From Roseibacillus persicicus (GTDB taxonomy: Bacteria > Verrucomicrobiota > Verrucomicrobiia > Verrucomicrobiales > Akkermansiaceae): a DNA stretch of 64,000 nucleotides. A program made the translations under genes and the position numbers. The notes below the pieces were generated by a model. The model saw only the letters and a list, made by a program, of their open reading frames with translations, was not told where the DNA came from and searched no databases. Positions 29,171 to 38,821 of this stretch are shown here, piece by piece (the stretch's first letter is position 1; each line of letters begins with the position of its first letter). Location of the stretch: assembly GCF_014651675.1 (NCBI RefSeq), contig NZ_BMXI01000008.1, positions 124,001 to 188,000 of the forward strand, read 5' to 3'.

Positions 29171-31857
29171 TCCGAGGCCAGCAGTCGACGACGATTTCGG
29201 CGTCCGGCGATCCAAGTGAGAACCAGAGTCGTGAGGGCGAATACTGCAATCCACAGAAGGTAGCGCCACCAAAATACCTGGGAAGAGGTCTTGGCGGCAG
29301 CCGGTTTCGGTTGCACCTCCCGAATTGGGCCCCGATGGGTGATCAGGAAAGGGCCGTAGCGCAAAACAGCTTCTTCCAAGGCCGCATCATCACCCGGCAA
29401 GCCGCCATCCCGCCGCAACAGCTGGCTCTGCAGGCTCCAGAGAGTTTGACTGGGGCATTCTGTTCGCAAAGCCTCTTGATAAAAAGAAAACATGAAGTCG
29501 GCGGTCGATTCATCGGGAACTTGCCAAAGTGTGAGGAGAAGACTCTGTGCGCCGGCGAGTGCGAAGGCGCGTCGCAATCCAAGCACTCCCTCTCCAGCCA
29601 AAGGAGTTCCCAATCCGGTGTGGCAGGCCGACAAAGTCACGAGTCGAGTTTGCTCCAAAGGCAATTGCGCGATCTCGTAGGGATAGAGAATTCCATCGTC
29701 CCCGTCCTGAGGATGGGAGAGGGCGAGCCCTGACCGAAGCAGAATCTCGGGGTGCGCATCCAAGTCCGTCCACGCCGCTTCTTCACCGTCGGGATCGCGG
29801 AAAAATGCGTGGCTGGCCAAGTGGAGCACCGCTGCCCCGGGTTCCATGTTCCGGAGAAGTTCCTCCGGATGGGTGGGGTCGAGAAACTCGCGACTGCCTT
29901 CGGGAGCTATTGCCTTCAGGCTTTTCAACTCGTCAGGAACGAAGGGCAGGTCTCCTAAATCCTCGATGAACCAGGGAACATCTGGGTTCTGATCTCTCGT
30001 CTCGAATCGACTGATGCCCACCAGGTCCCAGCGTCCGCCTTGCAAGGTCTTGTAGGCCTTGCCGTCAAAGAGGTCGCGCCGTGATGAGACGAAGAGCACA
30101 TTGCGAAACCGATCGCTGAAGAATTTTCCCTCGTCATCAAGAAGAACAGCGAAGGGGAGAAAGTGCAGGGAACCGTCCGGGGAGAAAACGAGTGTCTGGG
30201 TTTCGGCTGGCAACGCGGCGAGGACGGGCGCGAGAAAGAGTTCGTGGAGCTTGCGAAGGGTCGCTTCCATTCGAATCACAGGAGGCTCAACCTCTTGACC
30301 TCCAATGACGAGAGAGCGATAGCTCAATCTCTCGGACAGAGCCGTTAGCCAGCGCAGAAGAACACGTTCCTCTCCCAACGGAACGAAGCTGACTTCCCCG
30401 TTGGCCAACTCCACAACCGCTCCGTAGGCGGCAGTCCAACTGCCTGAGCTCGGCTTTCGATAGCGCACAAAGTCGACGAAAACCAGATTGCGACCCAAGT
30501 TTCCTTGATGAAAAGGGAATTCGCCCGTCTCCTGCTTGCTTGATATCAAGTTATCAAGCAGCCTTCCCTTGTTGTTGGCAAGTAGGCGGTGAAGAACATC
30601 CACTTCACCGGCGCAGGCCGGCAGGGAATAGAGATCGAAATGGGCGAGGAAGTTGAGTCTTTCACGTTCAGTACCTTCTGCAAGAAGATGCTGCAGCGTG
30701 GCTTCGGCTTCCAGACAGGCTGCGCGGGTTTCTTCCGATGCGAGGGAGGCGTTTCCAGAGAGAAGAGCGTTCCAGGCGAGATTCTGCTTCCACTCCGCCT
30801 GACGTTGGTGCCCCAGCTGCAGCCCGTCGATTTGGTTTGAAATCAGATTCAAGGCATGCCGTATTTCTCTTTCCGCCAAGACATAATCACCGTTTTTCAT
30901 GGCCGCGAGCCCGATGTTGTTGTGGTAAGTCGCTAGCGAGGGATGGTCTGCTGGCAGCCATTGCTTGAGACGCTGCAAAGCCTCCTGAAAGGCTTCCAAT
31001 GCCATCGCGGGTTCGGTGGAGAGAGCAAATTCACCCACTTTATTAAGAATCTCGGCCTCTCCGCGCGCCCGATGGAGGCTATCGGGCTGTTGCCGCAGGT
31101 GTTCGAGACTTTCCAAGAGGGAAGCCTCCGCTCCTGCCTGGTCTCCGGAGCGGAATTGGGCGAGTGCGAGAACATCGAGGTAGGAAGCCACGTCCAAACC
31201 CTCGACGGTGCGAGCGATTTCCAGCGAAGTGCGCCCATGCACAATGGCACGATGATAATTGCGAATAGTGAGAAGGTAGCGGGCGAGGTAGTGATGCCTC
31301 TGGGCCAGTAACTTGGGCTCGTTTTCAGGGGTGGCCTCGAGGGATGCGTTAAGGATTCTTCCACTTTCCTGATAGCTCCCCGCCGCAAGTAGGAGGAGGG
31401 CCAGATGATCCCGGGTGACCCCCAACCAGTAGGCGGAATCCGGTCCCTCGGCCTTTTCCCTCCAACTCAGGGCTTCCCGGAAGGCGGCTTCTGCCTTGGT
31501 CAACTGGCCGCTCTGTTGCTGGGCTCGGGCGAGCAGATCGAGAGCATTGGCCCGCACGCTTGGATCGACATCAAGAGAACTCAGGCCCCTTTCGGCGGCA
31601 GTGAGACTCTCAAGCGCTGCGGATTCCTCTCCAAGTGCAAGGTAGCACATTCCGAGGGCGAGCCGGGTGTTGGCAAGTTCCAGCGAGTCGTCGGACTCGG
31701 GTTGGGGCTCTGAATTCAATGCCTTTTCCCGCGATTGCAGCTCCATCACAGCCTCTTGGTATTCTCCTGCCTGATAGAGCTCGGCAGGACTTCTAGCTGT
31801 CACCAGAGAGACTGGCCACAGAAGTAGTGAAGCTGAAATGGCAGCGATTAGGCGCAC
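29167..31857 (-). CDS. Exported TPR-CHAT protein with C-terminal membrane anchor
   Basis: An 896-residue protein. It starts with a signal peptide (MRLIAAISASLLLWPVSLVT), followed by some eight TPR-like helical repeats to about residue 440, then a CHAT (caspase-like) peptidase domain. The catalytic dyad is visible as His683 in VLHLASHAF and Cys745 in LSACHTGLGTPLAGEG. The C-terminus has one hydrophobic span (YLLWIAVFALTTLVLTWIAG) and an Arg-rich tail. The protease domain would therefore lie on the periplasmic side, held at the membrane. CHAT proteases elsewhere activate gasdermins or act in signalling; no gasdermin-like gene is adjacent. The target is unknown. Confidence 0.88.
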   Translation of the reverse strand: MRLIAAISASLLLWPVSLVTARSPAELYQAGEYQEAVMELQSREKALNSEPQPESDDSLELANTRLALGMCYLALGEESAALESLTAAERGLSSLDVDPSVRANALDLLARAQQQSGQLTKAEAAFREALSWREKAEGPDSAYWLGVTRDHLALLLLAAGSYQESGRILNASLEATPENEPKLLAQRHHYLARYLLTIRNYHRAIVHGRTSLEIARTVEGLDVASYLDVLALAQFRSGDQAGAEASLLESLEHLRQQPDSLHRARGEAEILNKVGEFALSTEPAMALEAFQEALQRLKQWLPADHPSLATYHNNIGLAAMKNGDYVLAEREIRHALNLISNQIDGLQLGHQRQAEWKQNLAWNALLSGNASLASEETRAACLEAEATLQHLLAEGTERERLNFLAHFDLYSLPACAGEVDVLHRLLANNKGRLLDNLISSKQETGEFPFHQGNLGRNLVFVDFVRYRKPSSGSWTAAYGAVVELANGEVSFVPLGEERVLLRWLTALSERLSYRSLVIGGQEVEPPVIRMEATLRKLHELFLAPVLAALPAETQTLVFSPDGSLHFLPFAVLLDDEGKFFSDRFRNVLFVSSRRDLFDGKAYKTLQGGRWDLVGISRFETRDQNPDVPWFIEDLGDLPFVPDELKSLKAIAPEGSREFLDPTHPEELLRNMEPGAAVLHLASHAFFRDPDGEEAAWTDLDAHPEILLRSGLALSHPQDGDDGILYPYEIAQLPLEQTRLVTLSACHTGLGTPLAGEGVLGLRRAFALAGAQSLLLTLWQVPDESTADFMFSFYQEALRTECPSQTLWSLQSQLLRRDGGLPGDDAALEEAVLRYGPFLITHRGPIREVQPKPAAAKTSSQVFWWRYLLWIAVFALTTLVLTWIAGRRNRRRLLASD

Positions 31858-31915
31858 GGAGGACCATGCTAGCCAGCAGGAAGGCGAAGTCGAGAGCGGC
31901 GCAGGTCGGAAGAGC

Positions 31916-33826
31916 CTAGTTCACGATAGTGACGGGGTCACCCAGGGAAAGCAGTTCCCAGAGCTTGCGCACATTACCGCCAGGGACGCGAATACATCCA
32001 TGCGAGGCGGCATAGCCCGGGACATATCCTTGATGGAAACCGAAGTCGGAGCAGCTGAAGCGCTGGAAGTAGGGCATGGATGAGCCATAGATGGTCGAGT
32101 TCCAGTTGCGATAGCGGTTGGTTATCACGAATTCTCCCGTGCGCGTGCGGTGACCGGACTTTCCGGTGGAAACCCGCGTGGTATAAATCTGTTCGTCGCC
32201 CTCATAGACCCAAGCACGTTGCTTGGAGAGGTCCACCACTGCCCGGCGTCGGATCTGTGACGGTTCCCGGCCCAACAGAATTTGCATCATTGGCACATCC
32301 GAGCGTCGCGCGGCCCAGCTAATGGGCGCCCAGTAGTTGTAACGTCCCCCACGGGTGTAGACGTTGGGGTCGGCTCCATGGGCGAGCAACAATCGGGCTA
32401 GCTCGATGTCACCACTGTCGGCGGCCATTGCAATCGGAGTAAAGTTGCGGGTATGCCCGAGAGTGGATCGGGAGATGTTCTTGCTGGCGACATGCTGAAG
32501 AAAGTCGTCGGAGGGATAATTGTAGAATGGGCGATTCGGATCCGCCCCTTTCTCCAACATTAGCGCAACCAGGGGCCGGTCGAGCTTGGCTACCGCGAGA
32601 TGGAAGGCTGTCTGACGTTCCCGAATGAGGGCATCAGGTAGAGCGCCTGCCTTCAACAAACGAAAGGCCGCCCAGCGATCGTCCTTACGAAGAGCCAGGC
32701 CCAGGGGAGTGTCATCCGAGAGGCGGCAAAGCGCGTTCGGGTCAGCTCCATTGGAAAGGAGAAAATCAACCAGATTCCGGTCGCCGTCCTCGATCGCGGT
32801 ATACAGCAAGGTGGAGGGAGTAATGGAACCGTACTGAATCAGGAGAGTTGCGAACTCATAGTCCCGCATTTCCAAGGCATATTCGATGGGCAACTTGCCT
32901 TCGGGGCCAGGTGAATTCGGATTGGCACCCAGGCTGAGAAGCTCCCGCAGACTGAGAGGGTCGCGGTGCATCACCGCGAGGTGAATAGGGCGGGCGCCAC
33001 TGTCATCAGCGGCATCGAGGGAAACTCCTTGCTGAAAAAGCGGCTTGAGCACGTCGAAGGAACCGCTGCCGATTGCAATGTGGACGGGGCTTTCTCCGTA
33101 TTGGTTGGTGGCGGATAGATCCGCTCCGCGATTGGCCAGAATCTCGATCAGTTCGGGCTCTCCGGCTTCAGCCGCTACGTGGGAAAGATGGATTTGCTCG
33201 TCGTCCTCCAGGTGTTCGGCTCCGCCAAAGGAAGCGCCGCGATCAATGAGGTCCTTCACCAACCAAACCAATCCCTGGCGTGCCGCGATTTCAACGAGGC
33301 GGTTGCCTTCGGAATCCTCGGAATTGATTTGGGCGCCATTCTCCAACAGAAGTTGGGTTGCCGCGCTTCGACCCTCGGCCGCGCATTCCGCAATCAAGGT
33401 GCCGCCGCCAGGAAGAAAGACATTCGGGGAAGCCCCTCGCTTGAGAAGTTCTCCCACCAGCCAGATTTCGTCCGCGCGCGCGGCGTGAACCAAGGCATTG
33501 AGGCCGGTCTCGTCCTTAGGAAGAGAGGTGGCTTTCTCAGGCAAAAGTTCCCAGGCAACCCGGGTGCTGTTGGTTCGGGCCGCAACCATCAGGGGAGTAC
33601 GGCCCGCCTCGTCCAAGCTTCTTTGGCCGGACTTCACCCGTAAGATCCCAAGCGCAAGCTCTTCGTTTTGGCTCTCTAGAGCACTAAAGAGGGCAAGTGG
33701 GGACTTGGCCGCAGCTTCCTTGGCCTGAAGCGAAGCCTCGTGATCTGGATCGGAGACACAGCCGGTCAGCAGGGTCAGCCCTGCCGCCAGAGACAGAAAA
33801 AGAGGGGGTTTTCTGTTTTGTTTCAT
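31916..33826 (-). CDS. Ankyrin-repeat L,D-transpeptidase lipoprotein
   Basis: A 636-residue envelope protein. The ATG at 33826 gives a lipoprotein signal with lipobox LTGC near residue 21. Residues 60-510 are about 13 ankyrin repeats (GRTPLMVAARTN, YGESPVHIAIGSGSFDVL and similar). The last 110 residues are a YkuD domain, beginning VVDLSKQRAWVYEGDEQ, with the catalytic motif FHQGYVPGYAASHGCIR in which the nucleophile is Cys611. L,D-transpeptidases cross-link peptidoglycan or attach proteins to it. The large ankyrin part probably acts as a protein-binding scaffold in the periplasm. A second ATG 39 bases upstream is unlikely because it would spoil the lipoprotein signal. Confidence 0.9.
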   Translation of the reverse strand: MKQNRKPPLFLSLAAGLTLLTGCVSDPDHEASLQAKEAAAKSPLALFSALESQNEELALGILRVKSGQRSLDEAGRTPLMVAARTNSTRVAWELLPEKATSLPKDETGLNALVHAARADEIWLVGELLKRGASPNVFLPGGGTLIAECAAEGRSAATQLLLENGAQINSEDSEGNRLVEIAARQGLVWLVKDLIDRGASFGGAEHLEDDEQIHLSHVAAEAGEPELIEILANRGADLSATNQYGESPVHIAIGSGSFDVLKPLFQQGVSLDAADDSGARPIHLAVMHRDPLSLRELLSLGANPNSPGPEGKLPIEYALEMRDYEFATLLIQYGSITPSTLLYTAIEDGDRNLVDFLLSNGADPNALCRLSDDTPLGLALRKDDRWAAFRLLKAGALPDALIRERQTAFHLAVAKLDRPLVALMLEKGADPNRPFYNYPSDDFLQHVASKNISRSTLGHTRNFTPIAMAADSGDIELARLLLAHGADPNVYTRGGRYNYWAPISWAARRSDVPMMQILLGREPSQIRRRAVVDLSKQRAWVYEGDEQIYTTRVSTGKSGHRTRTGEFVITNRYRNWNSTIYGSSMPYFQRFSCSDFGFHQGYVPGYAASHGCIRVPGGNVRKLWELLSLGDPVTIVN

Positions 33827-33899
33827 ATCCCGTGCCTGCTTAGCGACTATTTTGACAAAATTCAATCACAGTCGTTCAAAAGCGCGGGAATTTTTATAA

Positions 33900-35132
33900 T
33901 TATCCCAAATTCTTCTTAATCCGTTCGCAAACTTCGATTGCATTTTCGCGGGAGTTGAAGGCCGAGATGCGGAAGTAACCCGCACCCGCGGCACCGAATC
34001 CGGAACCGGGTGTGATCACCACTTGGGCCTCGTCCAACATGCGGTCGAACATTTCCCAGCTGCTCACGCCCTCGGGACAGGCGACCCAGACATAGGGAGC
34101 ATTTTCGCCGCCGTAGACGGAGAGGCCGATGCTTTCGCAGGCTTCGCGCAGGAGGCGCGCGTTTTCCATGTAGTGGGTGATCAATTCGCTGACCTGCGCC
34201 TTGCCTTCCTCGCTGTAAAGAGCTTCCGCGCCCCGCTGGACGGGATAGCTGGCGCCATTGAACTTGGTGGAGGTGCGACGGGACCAGAGGTCGCGCACGG
34301 AGATTTTCTTTCCGGTTTCGGTCGTTCCAAAGACAGTCTTGGGAGCGACTACCCAACCGCAACGGACGCCAGTGAAGCCGCCGTTCTTGGAGAAAGAGCG
34401 GAACTCGAGAGCGCATTCGTGGGCTCCTTCGATCTCGTAGATCGAGCGGGGGACCTCAGGGTCCTGGATGAAGGCCTCGTAGGCGGCGTCGAAGAGAATG
34501 ATGGCGTCGTGCTTGCGCGCATACTCGACCCAAGCGGTCAGCTGCTCGCGAGTGGCGGAAGCACCGGTGGGGTTGTTGGGGTAGCAGAGGTAGATCAGGT
34601 CGACGGGCTCCTCGGGAATGGCGGGGACGAAGTTGTTTTCCGCATTGCAGGGGAGATAGACGAGCCCCTCGTAACGACCGTCTTCATCGGCTTCGCCGGT
34701 GTTGCCAATCATCACATTGGTGTCGACATAGACGGGGTAAACGGGGTCGGTGATCGCGATGCGGTTGTTTGGTCCCAGGATATCGAGGATGTTGCCCGAG
34801 TCGCACTTGGAGCCATCGGAGACAAAGATTTCGTCCGCGCCGATTCCGACTTTGGAGTAATTATTCTCCACAATGGACTCCCGCAAAAAGTCGTAACCTT
34901 GCTCGGGACCGTAGCCGCGGAAAGTGTCGCGGGAGCCGAGCTCGTCGACTGCCGCCTTCATCGCATTGCGCGCCGCTTCGGGGAGGGGCTCGGTGACGTC
35001 GCCGATACCGCAACGGATCAGACGGGCTGCCTTTTCAGGATTGGCCTCGTTGAAGGCCTTCACCCGGCGGGCGATTTCAGGGAAAAGGTAACCAGCTTTC
35101 AGCTTCAGGAAGTTTTCGTTAATGCGAGCCAT
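33900..35132 (-). CDS. dapL: LL-diaminopimelate aminotransferase
   Basis: A PLP enzyme that converts tetrahydrodipicolinate directly to LL-diaminopimelate for lysine and peptidoglycan synthesis. The 410-residue protein opens with [20 protein letters not shown] and has [53 protein letters not shown], and the PLP-lysine site [16 protein letters not shown], all diagnostic of DapL. The DapL route is used by Verrucomicrobiota, Chlamydiae and plants, in keeping with the taxonomic guess. It is the upstream neighbour of the ankyrin-L,D-transpeptidase on the same strand, with 73 bases between. Confidence 0.96.
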   Translation of the reverse strand: MARINENFLKLKAGYLFPEIARRVKAFNEANPEKAARLIRCGIGDVTEPLPEAARNAMKAAVDELGSRDTFRGYGPEQGYDFLRESIVENNYSKVGIGADEIFVSDGSKCDSGNILDILGPNNRIAITDPVYPVYVDTNVMIGNTGEADEDGRYEGLVYLPCNAENNFVPAIPEEPVDLIYLCYPNNPTGASATREQLTAWVEYARKHDAIILFDAAYEAFIQDPEVPRSIYEIEGAHECALEFRSFSKNGGFTGVRCGWVVAPKTVFGTTETGKKISVRDLWSRRTSTKFNGASYPVQRGAEALYSEEGKAQVSELITHYMENARLLREACESIGLSVYGGENAPYVWVACPEGVSSWEMFDRMLDEAQVVITPGSGFGAAGAGYFRISAFNSRENAIEVCERIKKNLG

Positions 35133-35290
35133 GATGGCGATGGCATAGCGGGAAGTGGCCGTCTCGCCAAAGAAAAATCGAACGGAGTGAAGGCAACTTT
35201 ACAAACTCTTAACCAGAAAGGGCCCCCACTGACATCAAATCCAAATCTAGCGCAGGCACTTTGTCGTCGTAATCCAACCAAACGAAAAAT

Positions 35291-35800
35291 ATGAAAGCGA
35301 CAATCCTGATTCTGATGGCCGGCAGCGGCATCCTTCTCGCACAAGACCAACCAGGTCAAGGGCCCCCACCGCGACCCAAGTCTCCGGTTTTCGAGGCCCT
35401 CGATGTCGATAAGGACGGCGCGCTCTCTGCGGAAGAAATCACCAATGCCTCCGAGATTCTGGCCTCACTCGATACCGATGACAACGGGCGGCTTTCCGAG
35501 GAAGAGACGGCCCCGCCTAAGCCCGAGGGCGATGATAAGGAAAAAGAAAAACCCCGTCGCGGCGGTCCTCCTCCGGTCGATCCGGTCATGGCTTCCTTAG
35601 ACCAGAATGGTGATGGGACTCTTTCCAAACGAGAGATCGCAAGGGCGACCAAGTCCTTGCTCGAACTGGACGAAGACGAAAGTGGCAAGCTCGAGGAAGA
35701 GGAGATGAAGCCTGACGAGTCCACTGGCGGCCCTGGTGGTGAAGAAGGAGGTCCCGGAGGGGGAGGACGTCCTCCCCATCCTCCTCGTGGCGGCCGTTAG
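35291..35800 (+). CDS. Secreted EF-hand protein
   Basis: A 169-residue exported acidic protein. A signal peptide (MKATILILMAGSGILLAQ) is followed by EF-hand calcium loops: DVDKDGALSAEE, DTDDNGRLSEEE, DQNGDGTLSKRE and DEDESGKLEEEE, in two pairs separated by a charged Pro/Lys linker. The end is Gly/Pro-rich (GGPGGGGRPPHPPRGGR). Such proteins bind calcium outside the cytoplasm and are frequent in Verrucomicrobiota and Planctomycetota; a specific role is not known. A strong terminator follows at 35860-35889. Confidence 0.88.
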   Translation: MKATILILMAGSGILLAQDQPGQGPPPRPKSPVFEALDVDKDGALSAEEITNASEILASLDTDDNGRLSEEETAPPKPEGDDKEKEKPRRGGPPPVDPVMASLDQNGDGTLSKREIARATKSLLELDEDESGKLEEEEMKPDESTGGPGGEEGGPGGGGRPPHPPRGGR

Positions 35801-35859
35801 TCGAAACGATTCTGGAATTTGTTATTCATCCCGTAACCCACATAGCAAAAAAGACCCCG

Positions 35860-35889
35860 AAACCGCACTCCGGGAGGAGTGCGGTTTTT
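35860..35889 (+). terminator. Rho-independent terminator
   Basis: Perfect 12-base arms (AAACCGCACTCC and its complement) around a GGGA loop are followed by TTTTT. It ends the EF-hand gene. An A-run on the left side (35847-35852) could let it serve the convergent copper-protein gene less efficiently. Confidence 0.9.
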
Positions 35890-35923
35890 CAATTTGGGAG
35901 GGAAAGCGGTTTCCGCTTTCGGA

Positions 35924-38821
35924 TCACTCGCTGACGGTCATCACTCCCTGCATGACCTGCCAGTGGCCGGGGAAAGTGCAGATGTAGCGATAGTCGCCGG
36001 GCTCGCTTGGCGCCTCGAAGTAGATGGTCTGCTCGGAGCTGGGATCGATGACGGAGGTGTGGGCCACCACGTTCTTTTGCTGTTCGTCCTCCAGATAGGA
36101 TTTCGCCTGGGCTTCGGGATCGTTGAGCATCTTGAACGAGGCTTCTCCCACCAACTTCTCGGTACCGACCTGGGTGAGCACCCAGTTGTGAGGCATGACG
36201 TCGGGGTTGCGCAGCGTCACCGCCAGCTTTTCTCCCGGGCGAGCTCGAAAAGCATTGGGCGTGAATTGCAGCCCCTCCTTGGTCTCGATCAAAATGCGAG
36301 TGGCGTCACCCCAGGTTTCGTCCGGTGGTGTCAAAGAGCCTTTCGTCCGGGGAGGCTTCGCACCCTTGATGCGCGCGACGAGGCGAGTGGTCTCTTTGAA
36401 TGGAACTTCCTGCATTCCTTCGAACCGGGTGGCTTCGTCAAACTCGATGATGGTGGGGAAGAGGTCGCTTTTGAACTCCTGACCTGCTGCTGTCTTCAGC
36501 TTCATATAAACATGCATCTGCATCACTGGAGCGAGCTCGGGGATTTCGAGAAACACAGTGCGTCCATCTTCTAACAAGCGGGCGGAGGCAACTTCGACCC
36601 GATCGTGACCAAGCTTTCCAGGCTCCTTGACCGAGAACTCGGGCGACCCATAGCGGGAGGCATATTCGTAGTTCCATTGTTGCACGAAGTAGTTCGAGAG
36701 CTCCTCCACACTCGTCGCATCCAGGGTCTCATTGAAGCGGATGTGGAGTCCATTGGCCACAGCTTGGAAGGAGTCGGGCAAAACCATCGCCTTGCCCGTG
36801 TAGCGAATCCGTCCGAAGCATCCCGACTGCATCGCGTAGTCTCCCCAACCATCGGTGCCGACGGTGTAGACCTGCCCATCGGTGGGGGAGGTAACAGCTC
36901 GCACCAGCCCTGCGGGAAAGTCTCCGGGCAGGGGAACTGTGGCGGCCTGACCGTGGAGGCCGGAATCGAACAACACGCGATAGTGGTTGCCGCTCCCGTA
37001 GCTCAATCCAATGACCGAATCGCTCAAGGGTCCCCACCGCTCATCTTTGATGGTGAGAAAACCACCCGTCGAGTTATCCACTCCCCGGGGGATGTAGCAG
37101 AGAGGCAGCGAGACCGAATCGACCTTTTTGCGACCGGGCTCGAAGCCATAGAAGCCGCCCTGTTGGGGTCGGATAATCATGGAGGCCGGGGTCCAGTCCC
37201 CCTCTTGGGGAGCAGCCAAGATGGTGAACTCGTCATCCAGGGTGGTCGACCCGAAGCCCATGCAATTGCGAACTCCAGTGGCGATCACTTCCACCTCGCG
37301 GGTGTCTTTGTCGATGCGGGCAATCGCGTATTCGTAGATGAGGTAGAAGTTGCCCTCGTCGTCTTTTTCCAGTCCATAGATGTGCGGGTGACCGTGGTCG
37401 TCGAGGTACTTGTTGCTCCAGTTTTCATGAAAATCCGCTTCGCCATTTCCATCTAGGTCGTGGAGGCGGGTGATCTGTTGTTTGCCGCAGACGAAAAGCT
37501 CGTTGTCGATGATCTGCAGGCCAAAGGGAATGGCGATGCCGGTGGCGAAGCGCTTCCACTTCACCTCGGAGAGGTCGGCGTCCAATCCCGAGACCGTCCA
37601 GATGTCACCCATCAGCGTGGAGACCGCAGCGGTTCCGTCATCGTAGAAAGCCACTCCCGAAAACATCATCAGGGAGCGGTAAGGATTTTCGAAAGGGACG
37701 GGAATGGTATCGATGGCGTAAGCTCCACTCTCGTCCCCGAGCTCGCCATTCAAGGTGATGGTCTCCGGCCATTGCGGCTTTTCCTCCAAAGCCTTGTTCG
37801 GGATGCGAAGGGGAGTCTCCGTGATTGTCTGCTTGGCGAGATCGAGGTCCGCGTTGGCGCCGCTCCAGATGGAAATTCGGATGAGACCCGCGTCCTTTTG
37901 CTCGCCTAGTTGCAGCGAGACAAGGCCGCTCTCATCGCGCGTCAGGGCCGTGTCCGCGATCTCTCCGCTGATTGTCACCAGAGTGGTCTGCGTTCCCTTC
38001 TGGTAGACGCCGTCCTCTAACACCTCGCAGTCAGCTGGCGTCTGAACAAGTGGAAAGACCGAAACTGGCACCCCTTGCGGAAAGCTCATCGTGCGGGTGA
38101 AGACCGAACCGGCTTCGTCGCCGAGCACGATGGTGCCTGGACGATCGAGAACCGGCTTCTCTTCATAATCGTAGTCAAAGACCACCTCGCTCCCAGCGCG
38201 ATAGTAGCCTCGATAGACGGGGAGGTTCGTGTCGCCGGGATAGGCCGCAGGCTTGTAGTGGAAAAGAGTCCGGCCCCCCGCCTGCGTGCCCCGAGCCAGG
38301 CCCCAGCGGAAAGGATTGATTTTGAGAAACTGCTTGGAGCTGTCCCAAATCACCGGATAGCTCAGCGTGACGGGATCGAAGCAGGCCGCGATGAGACCCT
38401 CCTCACCCAGACGCACATTGACTCCCTTCAGAGCGCCCACTCCGGAGGCATGGAGGGGGGCTCCAACAACGGTGCCGACCTCCATCCGGTTCCAATCATC
38501 ATTCTTATAATTGTTCTGGTTATACTTTCCCCAATGCCCGAACTCTCCCCGGTCCAGACCGGGAAAGGCAGGCAAGAGATCGGGCACCTCTTCGGGAGCC
38601 ATCGCGAGGTAATACTCCGCCTGTCGACGATAGAAATCATAGACGCGCTCCGAGTTCACGGCAGCGTCGGAGTAGCGATGTTCAGCCCGCGAGCCCTCCG
38701 AACGCACGTAGGGATGAACGTCCTTGCGGGCGATATTGAGCTCGGCCGCGGGAAGCGAAACCAGCAGCGCGGGAAGGGCCAACCCGAAGGCAGCCGCACG
38801 AAAAGGGGAAGCATTTATCAC
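35924..38821 (-). CDS. Large secreted propeller protein with C-terminal azurin-type copper domain
   Basis: A protein of about 965 residues. I choose the GTG at 38821 because a signal peptide (FRAAAFGLALPALLVSLPAAE) follows at once; the frame stays open upstream to 39100 but that part has no protein character. Residues 30-420 resemble the DUF6797-type N-terminal domain of verrucomicrobial dehydrogenase-like proteins (PAFPGLDRGEFGHWGKYNQN). Residues 420-760 form a propeller of the L-sorbosone-dehydrogenase type (GVAFYDDGTAAVSTLMGDIW). The C-terminal 110 residues are a cupredoxin with ligands His878 (MPHNW), Cys948, His953 and Met957 in CTFPGHWQVM, exactly the azurin spacing. A periplasmic redox role with built-in electron carrier is inferred. 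No haem-binding CxxCH was noticed. Confidence 0.83.
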   Translation of the reverse strand: MINASPFRAAAFGLALPALLVSLPAAELNIARKDVHPYVRSEGSRAEHRYSDAAVNSERVYDFYRRQAEYYLAMAPEEVPDLLPAFPGLDRGEFGHWGKYNQNNYKNDDWNRMEVGTVVGAPLHASGVGALKGVNVRLGEEGLIAACFDPVTLSYPVIWDSSKQFLKINPFRWGLARGTQAGGRTLFHYKPAAYPGDTNLPVYRGYYRAGSEVVFDYDYEEKPVLDRPGTIVLGDEAGSVFTRTMSFPQGVPVSVFPLVQTPADCEVLEDGVYQKGTQTTLVTISGEIADTALTRDESGLVSLQLGEQKDAGLIRISIWSGANADLDLAKQTITETPLRIPNKALEEKPQWPETITLNGELGDESGAYAIDTIPVPFENPYRSLMMFSGVAFYDDGTAAVSTLMGDIWTVSGLDADLSEVKWKRFATGIAIPFGLQIIDNELFVCGKQQITRLHDLDGNGEADFHENWSNKYLDDHGHPHIYGLEKDDEGNFYLIYEYAIARIDKDTREVEVIATGVRNCMGFGSTTLDDEFTILAAPQEGDWTPASMIIRPQQGGFYGFEPGRKKVDSVSLPLCYIPRGVDNSTGGFLTIKDERWGPLSDSVIGLSYGSGNHYRVLFDSGLHGQAATVPLPGDFPAGLVRAVTSPTDGQVYTVGTDGWGDYAMQSGCFGRIRYTGKAMVLPDSFQAVANGLHIRFNETLDATSVEELSNYFVQQWNYEYASRYGSPEFSVKEPGKLGHDRVEVASARLLEDGRTVFLEIPELAPVMQMHVYMKLKTAAGQEFKSDLFPTIIEFDEATRFEGMQEVPFKETTRLVARIKGAKPPRTKGSLTPPDETWGDATRILIETKEGLQFTPNAFRARPGEKLAVTLRNPDVMPHNWVLTQVGTEKLVGEASFKMLNDPEAQAKSYLEDEQQKNVVAHTSVIDPSSEQTIYFEAPSEPGDYRYICTFPGHWQVMQGVMTVSE

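Noticed and set aside
29167-33826. Gasdermin-type defence system next to the CHAT protease
   Set aside because: No small gasdermin-like gene is adjacent; the neighbours are a DUF1194 protein and an ankyrin-L,D-transpeptidase, and the CHAT protein is exported.
33866-33899. AT-rich hairpin after dapL as a terminator
   Set aside because: Only four G-C-type pairs can form (GGGA/TCCC) and there is no proper T-run; too weak to call.
34023-35294. 423-codon plus-strand frame opposite dapL
   Set aside because: Shadow of a strongly supported gene; no motif and improbable composition.
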